A stretch of DNA of 64,000 bases from an uncultured Collinsella sp. (lineage in GTDB: Bacteria; Actinomycetota; Coriobacteriia; Coriobacteriales; Coriobacteriaceae), in NCBI GenBank assembly GCA_937943045.1, contig CALEBN010000067.1:110552-174551 (forward strand), in the 5' to 3' direction. The translations under genes were made by a program, and so were the position numbers. Each line of letters starts with the position of its first letter. The stretch's first letter is position 1. Of this stretch, positions 40,414 through 47,373 are shown in pieces. The notes below the pieces were generated by a model. It did not search any database. It worked only from the letters and a program-made list of their open reading frames with translations, and was not told the DNA's origin.

Positions 40414-40447
40414 AAGACCCGAGCGACATCGTTGCCGCCCGGGTCTT
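40414..40447 (-). terminator. SBP-permease intercistronic hairpin
   Basis: AAGACCCG (40414-40421) and CGGGTCTT (40440-40447) pair perfectly, and a smaller TGAGTA CGGA TACTCA hairpin (40394-40409) follows. As in the opp operon, it separates the abundant binding protein from the permease genes. Confidence 0.55.
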
Positions 40448-40509
40448 TGTTTCAACTATGAGGATACGGTCCCAACGGCCGACATCCTGCATACAGACTC
40501 AAGCGAGTC

Positions 40510-42120
40510 TTACGCCTTGACGGTCGCGACGCCCCTGAAGGACATGCTCGTCGTGCCGATGCCCTTGAAGCCATCGAGGGCCTCGCCGTTGGGCGCAGTG
40601 GACGGATCGTCCCAGGAAGCGGAGACGGTCTTGACGTGGACAACGGGGTACAGAACGGCGTTGTCGGCGATGATGTCGAAGCACTCGTTCCACTTCTTCT
40701 GCTGCTCGTCGCCCTCGGCGGCAAGAGCCTCGTCCATGAGACCGTGGAGCTTCTGCCACTCAGCGGACTCCTTCCACGGGCAACGGGTCTGCATCCAGAC
40801 ATTGTCGCCGTACCACCAGTTGAGCAGCAGGTCGGGATCGGCGCCGAAGCAGGAAGGATCGCCAGGGGCAAGGAGGATATCGTAGGCCTCGCCGCCGTCG
40901 ATGGCAGCGTAGGTGGCCGGCGAGGTATCGGTCTGGATAGTCACATCGAAGCCGAGAGCGTCGAGGTCGTTCTTGACCTGGGCGGCCATGCCCTTAATCT
41001 GCTCGTTGTCGGTGGTGCGCAGGGTGATGGCACCCGGGGTGATGCCGGACTCCTCGATGAGCTTCTTTGCCTTCTTGGCGTCGGTCTTGTACACCGTGGA
41101 AGCCTCATGATAGTTGGTGAAGCTCTTGGGCAGGTAGCAGCTGGCAGCGGTGGCAAGGCCGGCGAAGGTGTTGCTGACCATCTTCTCGGTGTCGAGCGCA
41201 TACATAACAGCCTGACGGACCTTGACGTCGTTCCAAGGCTCCTTGGCGACGTTGAACATGATGAAGCGGGTGCCGAAACCCTGAACGTTATCGATCTTGC
41301 AGCCGGCGCTCTCGAGCTGGTCGACGGCGTCAGCGGTAACGAGCTCCATAACGAGCGTGGAGCCCTCCTGCTGAGCGGTAACGCGAGCGGTGGGGTCGGT
41401 CAGGATGCTGTACTGGATCTTCTTATCCTCGGCAGCATACTCACCGTTGTACTCGGGGTTGGGAACCAGGGTGATCTCGGTATCGGAGATAGAGTCGTAC
41501 ATCCAGGGGCCGGAGCCGATCGGCTGCTTGGCGCGATCCTCCTCGGTCTGGGTGGCCGGGGTAACGCGGATGATGGCAAGACGATCCTTGAGCAGGGAGA
41601 AGTTGGGGACCTTGGTCTTGACCGTCACGGTGCTGGCGTCCTTAGCCTCGATGGACTCGAAGGGCTGGAAGAACGGAGCGTAGGTGGCGGAAGCGGCGCA
41701 AGCGGTGTAGGAAGCGACGACGTCGTCAGCAGTGACCTCAGTACCATCGGAGAACTTGGCGCCCTTGCGGATGGTGACCTCGAAAGTGGTGTCGTCCACA
41801 GACTTGGGATCGTCGGTGGCGAGCTCGTTGAAGGTGCTGTAGTCGTGGTAATCGATGCCGTAAAGGCCCTCGACGACATGCCAGTTAGCGCCCAGGCCAA
41901 CAGCGGAGCCGGTGCTGGCGGGGTCGAAGCTGGACGGAGCGTAAGCGGAACCAGCGGTAATCACGCCGCCGCCACGGTTAGCGGAATCGGTGGAGCTGGC
42001 AGCGGAGCCAGAATCGGAGCTGCCACCGCAGCCGGTGAGACCAAGGCCGGCGACAGCAGCGACGCTGCCAGTGAGGCCGAGGAACGAACGCCTGGACATA
42101 CCCTTGTTGATGATGGCCAT
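40510..42120 (-). CDS. ABC solute-binding lipoprotein (family 5), probable sialic-acid binder
   Basis: A 536-residue lipoprotein. The leader MSRRSFLGLTGSVAAVAG has a twin-arginine motif and the lipobox LTGC; a Gly/Ser linker follows. The mature part begins GGVITAGSAYAPSSFDPAS and includes TFEVTIRKGAKFSDGTEVTADDVVAS, the family-5 signature. AGGAGA precedes the ATG at 42120. First gene of the nan operon. Family 5 mostly binds peptides or nickel, but SatA-type members bind sialic acid, which is what the operon suggests. Confidence 0.87.
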   Translation of the reverse strand: MAIINKGMSRRSFLGLTGSVAAVAGLGLTGCGGSSDSGSAASSTDSANRGGGVITAGSAYAPSSFDPASTGSAVGLGANWHVVEGLYGIDYHDYSTFNELATDDPKSVDDTTFEVTIRKGAKFSDGTEVTADDVVASYTACAASATYAPFFQPFESIEAKDASTVTVKTKVPNFSLLKDRLAIIRVTPATQTEEDRAKQPIGSGPWMYDSISDTEITLVPNPEYNGEYAAEDKKIQYSILTDPTARVTAQQEGSTLVMELVTADAVDQLESAGCKIDNVQGFGTRFIMFNVAKEPWNDVKVRQAVMYALDTEKMVSNTFAGLATAASCYLPKSFTNYHEASTVYKTDAKKAKKLIEESGITPGAITLRTTDNEQIKGMAAQVKNDLDALGFDVTIQTDTSPATYAAIDGGEAYDILLAPGDPSCFGADPDLLLNWWYGDNVWMQTRCPWKESAEWQKLHGLMDEALAAEGDEQQKKWNECFDIIADNAVLYPVVHVKTVSASWDDPSTAPNGEALDGFKGIGTTSMSFRGVATVKA

Positions 42121-42239
42121 GTCTTCTCCTATCAATAGAGAATCTTACCCGGGAGCACCTAGACTTGCCCCCGCGCAACTTGCGGACGATATATACCTTA
42201 CCTACCGACAAACCCAACTTGGGTGCCGCGCTCGGCGAC

Positions 42240-42320
42240 CGATACATACATACGCTTGAACGGTATTTACTACCGTTCACCGAATTCATTGACAAACGAT
42301 TCGACAGACAGTATGTATCG
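42240..42320 (-). promoter_or_regulatory. nested operator-like inverted repeats upstream of the nan operon
   Basis: Outer arms CGATACATAC (42240-42249) and GTATGTATCG (42311-42320) are a perfect ten-base inverted repeat 61 bases apart. Between them lies GAACGGTA TTTAC TACCGTTC (42258-42278), a perfect eight-base inverted repeat. A minus-strand -35 TTGTCA (42290-42295) with a 17-base spacer puts the -10 (TAGTAA, 42267-42272) inside the inner repeat, where a repressor would block it. No regulator gene is nearby. Confidence 0.6.
42289..42317 (+). promoter_or_regulatory. plus-strand promoter opposing uvrC
   Basis: -35 TTGACA (42289-42294), exactly 17 bases, -10 TATGTA (42312-42317). It points toward the 3' end of uvrC and would give an antisense or small RNA. 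The outer inverted-repeat arm overlaps this -10, so the same regulator could control it. Confidence 0.5.
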
Positions 42321-42485
42321 ACGAGGTGAGATATCAGTCTTCGTCAACCCGCAGGATAGCAGGGCTATTCACCATGGCTAGTCAAACGTTTTAGCGTTAA
42401 TAAAACCCGAAATCAGCAGGTAATCGCCGCGAAATAAATGATTGAAAATCAGCCAATCATGTATATCAGTTGTTTAGAAGCGCGT

Positions 42486-44432
42486 TTAGTTTTCGGAACG
42501 GCTGGCCGATGCCTGGGCGCGCTCGGCATTCCATGCAACAAGTGCCTCGTGGACCGCTTTGGCGACATCGGCCGGAACGCCTCGAACTTCCGCAATCTCC
42601 TGCTCGCTTGCCGCGCGCAAACGCTTCATCGAGCCAAAATGGCGCATAATGGCACGTTTTCTGGTGGGTCCCACGCCCGGAACGTCGTCAAGCACCGAAA
42701 CCGTCATAGCCTTATCGCGCAACTCGCGATGGAACGTAATCGCAAATCGGTGGGATTCATCGCGAACCTGCTTGATCAGATAAAGCGAAGCGGAGCCGGT
42801 CGGCAGCACGACGGGGGTCTCGTCCCACGGCACGAAAACTTCCTCATCGGCCTTTGCCAAGCCACAAACTGGTATATCGAGGCCAAGCGCCTCAAGTTGC
42901 TTAATTGCAGCGGTCAATTGCGGCTTGCCGCCATCGACAACGAGCAAATCGGGGCGCGAGCCAAAGCGCTCGTCCGCCATGCGCTCGGGAGCATAGCGAC
43001 GCCCCAGAACCTCGGACATCGATACGAAGTCGTTCGCCTCGTCCAATTCGGCCTGAATTTTAAAGCGACGATACTGGCCCTTGTCGGCACGGCCGTTGGT
43101 AAATACCACCATCGAAGCGACGGTAAAGGTGCCGTGCAACGTCGAGATATCGAAGCACTCGATGCGCAACGGCGGCGCAGGCAGCGCCAGCGCGCTTTCG
43201 AGCTCCAGGAGCGCCTGATTAGTGCGATCGTCAGCATACCCCGTGCGCATCATGTAGCGCATGAGGGCATGGCGCGCATTTTTGGAAGCCATATCGAGCA
43301 GGCGGTGCTTTTCGCCGCGCTGCGGCCTATGGAGATGGCAAGAGCGTTCGCGCTTGCCCGCAAGCCACTCCCCCAACGCTTCGGCGTCCTCAAGCTCGAC
43401 AGAGAGATTGATCTCGGCTGGAATATCAGCCGTCTCGTCGTAATAGCGCTTAAGAAAGCCCGATTGAAGCTCTTCCTCGTCGACATCCAGGCCTTTATCG
43501 AGGATGAACTCACAAGTTCGAACCGTTCGGCCCTCGCGAACGACAAAGACACAGGCGGCAGAGATAGTCTCTTCGCGATAGAAGCCGATGACGTCGATAT
43601 CGACGCTCGATGGAAAAACGACCTGTTGGCGATCGTCCAGGCCCCTAATGACTTCCAGGCGACGCTTGACGCGCGCCGCACGCTCAAAATCGAGCGTCTC
43701 GGCTGCCTCCGTCATCTCGGACGTAAGCTCGTCAACGACATCCTTGCGATGGCCCGACAAGAAACGTTCGACACGTTTGACGTTCTTGGCATAGTCGGCA
43801 GGGGAAATCGCGCCGATGCATGCGCCCGGCCCGCGCCCGACATGGTAGTCAAAGCAGGGACGCCCGTTTTGCGCGCAAATCATATTGACGATGTCTTCTT
43901 CGCCCTTATGAGATTCGACGATGCGGCGGCAGCGGCGCCATTCCGCACAGGATGCCGAGCAAATAGGAATAACCTTGCGTAGCGTATCGATGGTCTCACG
44001 CGCCGCACGGCTATCGGTATAGGGGCCAAAATAGCGCGTTCCCGGTTTATGACGCTCTCGCGTGTATTTAATAGCCGGAAACAAGTCGCTCTTGGTAATG
44101 GCGATAAAGGGATAGCTTTTATCGTCTTTGAGATCGACGTTAAAGTACGGATGGTACTGGCCAATCAGATTGCGCTCGAGCACCAATGCCTCGTGCTCGG
44201 TCTCCACCACGATATAGTCGAAGCTCGCCACCAGCTGCATCATGAGCGGGATCTTTTGACGCTCGTCCTGCAGCGTCACGTATTGACGCATACGGGCACG
44301 CAGGTTTTTTGCCTTGCCCACATAGATGACATCACCCTTGGCATCTTTCCAAAGGTAGCAGCCGGGTTGCGTGGGAACGCGCGAAACCTGCTCGGCAAGT
44401 GTTGGAATGTTGTCGTGACCTGCCACGCGCAC
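42486..44432 (-). CDS. uvrC: excinuclease ABC subunit C
   Basis: A 648-residue dual-incision nuclease of nucleotide excision repair. The N-terminal GIY-YIG domain has PGCYLWKDAKGDVIYVGKAKNLRARMRQYV (3' incision); the UVR motif near residue 205 has VVDELTSEMTEAAETLDFERAARVKRRLEVI (UvrB contact). The RNase-H-like domain has RIECFDISTLHGTFTVASMVVF and DLLVVDGGKPQL (5' incision), and the C-terminus has helix-hairpin-helix repeats (LDDVPGVGPTRKRAIMRHFGS). The start is GTG directly after the murJ TAG; a GTG two codons later is also possible. Confidence 0.95.
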   Translation of the reverse strand: MRVAGHDNIPTLAEQVSRVPTQPGCYLWKDAKGDVIYVGKAKNLRARMRQYVTLQDERQKIPLMMQLVASFDYIVVETEHEALVLERNLIGQYHPYFNVDLKDDKSYPFIAITKSDLFPAIKYTRERHKPGTRYFGPYTDSRAARETIDTLRKVIPICSASCAEWRRCRRIVESHKGEEDIVNMICAQNGRPCFDYHVGRGPGACIGAISPADYAKNVKRVERFLSGHRKDVVDELTSEMTEAAETLDFERAARVKRRLEVIRGLDDRQQVVFPSSVDIDVIGFYREETISAACVFVVREGRTVRTCEFILDKGLDVDEEELQSGFLKRYYDETADIPAEINLSVELEDAEALGEWLAGKRERSCHLHRPQRGEKHRLLDMASKNARHALMRYMMRTGYADDRTNQALLELESALALPAPPLRIECFDISTLHGTFTVASMVVFTNGRADKGQYRRFKIQAELDEANDFVSMSEVLGRRYAPERMADERFGSRPDLLVVDGGKPQLTAAIKQLEALGLDIPVCGLAKADEEVFVPWDETPVVLPTGSASLYLIKQVRDESHRFAITFHRELRDKAMTVSVLDDVPGVGPTRKRAIMRHFGSMKRLRAASEQEIAEVRGVPADVAKAVHEALVAWNAERAQASASRSEN

Positions 44433-46736
44433 CTACTTGCGACGAAGCAGCGCCGAGACCTCGGGCATCTTAAAGACGAAGGCAAGACCAAAAGTTACAG
44501 CGAGCGAGACGACACCTGCAACACAAACGTAGCCCAGGGTAATGAGGATCGAGCTGCCAAGCGCTCCGACAAAGTGCTCAAGTGCCCACATGACGCCGGC
44601 GCCCGCGGCAGCGCCCAAGCCACCGAACAGTAGGCCGAAGAAACCGCCATGCAGGATAGACTTGACCTGAAGGCCATGCAGACGACGGCGCAGCCACCAC
44701 AGTGAGCATCCGACCAAGACCACGTAGTCAACGACGTACGAAAGCGCAATTGCCGGCATACCGTAGCCCAGCACCACGCCAAACAGCAGCACCGAACCGG
44801 CCTGGCCGATAGCGGAGTACAGGCAATAGCGGCTATAAGGTTTCATATCGAGCAGGGCCGAGAAGCTCTTCTGCATCAGCACGACCACGCCGTAGAGCGG
44901 CAGGGAAAGTGCCAGATAGATAAGGAACTCCGACACCAGCGCCACACCGGATTCATCGAACTTGCCGGCGCAGTAGATCATGTTGAGCGGACGGGCGAAG
45001 ACGATCAGATACATCGCAAACGGAATCAGGAAGAAGAGCATCTGGGCGACACCGCGCGAAATGCCCGTGCGGACGCTGTCGTAATCCTTCTCCTGCGCAT
45101 CGTGAGAGAGTTCGGTATAGAGTGCCGTCGAAAGCGAGGCGGCGATCAGCGCATAGGGCAATGTGTACCACAGGCGCGCATATGCGATGACGGAAGGGCC
45201 GGTCTCGGGCTGCACCACCAGCGCGGCGGCATTGGTAATGGAGGTCGAGACAAACATGCACACCGTGGCGAGCAGCGTCGGGATACCAAGCGCGATCGTC
45301 TGTCGCAGCGCGGGATCCTTAAAGTCGATATGGATATGAGGATGCACGCCATGCTTGCCAAGCGCGGGAATCTGGCAGGCCATCTGGACAAAGACGCCGA
45401 GGGTCGTACCAGCTGCGATCAAGATAATACCGGCCTGCTCGCCAAATTGTGCAGACATGGGAGCAAAGCCCATAAAGCTGGCGATGACGATGACATTGTT
45501 GAGAACCGGTGCAAACGTCGACCAGAAGTAGTCGCGGTGTGCGTTGAGAACGCCCGAGAACACCGAGCCCAAGCCATAAAACAGAATTTGAATAGCAAAG
45601 AAGCGGAACATGAACGCAGCGGTATCCATGCTGCCGCCATCGCCCGAAAGGAACGACTGCGTCCAAATAAAGCCGGGAGCAAACACGGTGCCCAGCAGCG
45701 AGATACCGCCCAGCAGCAGAAGCAGAATACCAAGCAGGTTGCCGACATACTCGTTCGATGCCTCGCGACCCTGCTCGCGCCTCACACCCATATACACTGG
45801 CAAAAACGCCGTAACGAGCATGCCGCCCATCACGAGCTCGTAGAGCATGTTGGGCAGGTTGTTGGCAACCTGATAGGAGGACGAGAGCAGCGACATACCG
45901 ATGGCGGCCGCCATGGCCCACGTGCGGATAAACCCGGTGACACGCGACACGATGGTCAGCACGGTCATAAGGCCAGCAGAACGACCAACCGTGGAGTAGT
46001 CCGACGAACCCATATCGTCTACGTCGTCCTGAGAGTCCTCATAAACCTCATCTTGTGGCGGCAAATCGTCCACGACGGCAAAGGAGCCGGTCATCGCAAA
46101 GGGATCGTCAACCAAAACGGCGTCATCAGCAGGTGCGGCGTCATCGCTGTTCGGCATGTTGTTACCGGATACGGCATCATCATCGAATATGGCATGGTCG
46201 CCAAACACCGTGTCAACTTCATTGGCGGCGACGGTTCGGGCAGAAAACGACAGAGGGTCCCAGTCGTCATCACCGTCGATGGCCACGCCCTCGACGGGAT
46301 CGGTCGAACCAAGCGGCGACCATTCGTCATCCGAAAGAAGCGGTTCGCCATCATCATGAGCCGTGGGCTTGGCGGAACGAGCGGCAGGAGCGCTCTGCGG
46401 TGTGCTCTTTCCCTGGGCTGCCATCAAAAACACCGCCGTCTCATCGGGACGCGGCGCACGAGGAGCCTCGGAGGCGATCGGCATCACGCTGGCGCTCGAT
46501 TGAGCGGCGGCCAAAAAGACAGCCGTCTCATCGGGACGAGCCGAAGAAAGAACCGTACGGGGAAGTGCCGTGCCGGCACCGGCGGCACGCAAGTACACAG
46601 CCGTCTCGCCCGGGTCAGCGGCAGCGGACCAGGCGTTTCGAATCTCGTTATCGAACGAAGCGGCCTCGGGCGCGGGCGTCTGAGGAGCCGACCCTTTTGC
46701 AAAGTGAGCTCCGCGCTTTGATTCTTCCTGCGGCAT
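44433..46736 (-). CDS. murJ: lipid II flippase MurJ with a long repeat-bearing N-terminus
   Basis: A 767-residue protein. Residues 252-765 form the MurJ/MviN membrane core of about 14 helices (GLMTVLTIVSRVTGFIRTWAMAAAIGMS is the classic start, then NNLPNMLYELVMGGMLVTAFLPVYMG), which flips lipid II across the membrane. Residues 1-250 are a cytoplasmic, acidic, low-complexity extension absent from ordinary MurJ. It has three copies of a P[GD]ETAV[YF]L motif (residues 41-53, 67-79 and 96-108) and two DD[ED]W.PL motifs (about 137 and 157). AGAGGA lies nine bases before the ATG. It overlaps neither neighbour but is tightly packed between ybaK and uvrC. Confidence 0.92.
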   Translation of the reverse strand: MPQEESKRGAHFAKGSAPQTPAPEAASFDNEIRNAWSAAADPGETAVYLRAAGAGTALPRTVLSSARPDETAVFLAAAQSSASVMPIASEAPRAPRPDETAVFLMAAQGKSTPQSAPAARSAKPTAHDDGEPLLSDDEWSPLGSTDPVEGVAIDGDDDWDPLSFSARTVAANEVDTVFGDHAIFDDDAVSGNNMPNSDDAAPADDAVLVDDPFAMTGSFAVVDDLPPQDEVYEDSQDDVDDMGSSDYSTVGRSAGLMTVLTIVSRVTGFIRTWAMAAAIGMSLLSSSYQVANNLPNMLYELVMGGMLVTAFLPVYMGVRREQGREASNEYVGNLLGILLLLLGGISLLGTVFAPGFIWTQSFLSGDGGSMDTAAFMFRFFAIQILFYGLGSVFSGVLNAHRDYFWSTFAPVLNNVIVIASFMGFAPMSAQFGEQAGIILIAAGTTLGVFVQMACQIPALGKHGVHPHIHIDFKDPALRQTIALGIPTLLATVCMFVSTSITNAAALVVQPETGPSVIAYARLWYTLPYALIAASLSTALYTELSHDAQEKDYDSVRTGISRGVAQMLFFLIPFAMYLIVFARPLNMIYCAGKFDESGVALVSEFLIYLALSLPLYGVVVLMQKSFSALLDMKPYSRYCLYSAIGQAGSVLLFGVVLGYGMPAIALSYVVDYVVLVGCSLWWLRRRLHGLQVKSILHGGFFGLLFGGLGAAAGAGVMWALEHFVGALGSSILITLGYVCVAGVVSLAVTFGLAFVFKMPEVSALLRRK

Positions 46737-46739
46737 CGC

Positions 46740-47240
46740 TCAGTCCTCTCTCGTGATCGGGGCAACCGTCGCCCCGCAAAATGCAACTAAGTCATCGGGA
46801 GCAAGCTCAAGCTGATAGCCGCGCTTGCCACCCGAGATAAAAATGGTATCCCAAAGGACGCATGTCTCATCGATCAGAGTCCGGAAGCGTTTTTTCATAC
46901 CGACCGGACTGCAACCGCCGCGGACATACCCCGTCGCGGCAAGCAAATCTTTGACGTGCATCATGGTCAGCGACTTTTCGTCTGCGGCGCGCGCGGCGGC
47001 CTTGAGGTCGAGCTCGTCGGCAACGGGAATGCAGCACACGACATGGTCGTTGGACGGCGTCGTGCAGACCAGGGTCTTAAATCCCTGACCGGGCTCCTCG
47101 CCAAGTTGCTCGGAAATCGCGACGCCCAGCCCCGACGATTCGTCGCCATCGTCTTCGTACGTATGGAGAACATAGGAGATGCCGGCGCTTTCCAGCTCGC
47201 GCATCGCATTGGTTTTTGACGTCTTAACAGCCTTTGCCAT
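46740..47240 (-). CDS. ybaK: Cys-tRNA(Pro)/Cys-tRNA(Cys) deacylase YbaK
   Basis: A 166-residue trans-editing protein of the YbaK/EbsC family that clears mischarged Cys-tRNA(Pro). KTNAMRELESAGISYVLHTYE is the typical start, FKTLVCTTPSNDHVVCCIPVADELDLKAAARA carries the catalytic Lys region, and GYVRGGCSPVGMKKRFRTLIDE the GGCSP(I/V)G signature. The ATG at 47240 has AAAGGATG upstream; the frame is open to 47318. The gene ends three bases before murJ. Confidence 0.93.
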   Translation of the reverse strand: MAKAVKTSKTNAMRELESAGISYVLHTYEDDGDESSGLGVAISEQLGEEPGQGFKTLVCTTPSNDHVVCCIPVADELDLKAAARAADEKSLTMMHVKDLLAATGYVRGGCSPVGMKKRFRTLIDETCVLWDTIFISGGKRGYQLELAPDDLVAFCGATVAPITRED

Positions 47241-47322
47241 GGCACATCCTTTCCCTCGCAGAGCGACGTAAGGATTAAGTATAGGGCCAATTCCGCCGCA
47301 TATGCCATCTCGACACACAGAA

Positions 47323-47353
47323 GCGCCACCGAATCAGAAGGAATCGGTGGCGC
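47323..47353 (-). terminator. uvrA terminator
   Basis: GCGCCACCGA (47323-47332) and TCGGTGGCGC (47344-47353), a ten-base perfect stem 20 bases after the uvrA stop. The following TTCTGTGTG is only moderately U-rich. Confidence 0.65.
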
Positions 47354-47373
47354 GTCGGTACTACAACGTCTCT

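Larger units (their letters stand above)
42121..42485. other. nan operon promoter region
   Basis: 365 bases between uvrC and the nan binding-protein gene. It holds two inverted repeats, a candidate nan promoter and a stronger promoter facing the opposite way. The left part is a leader of about 140 bases; the right part (42330-42485) shows no gene I can support. Confidence 0.6.
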
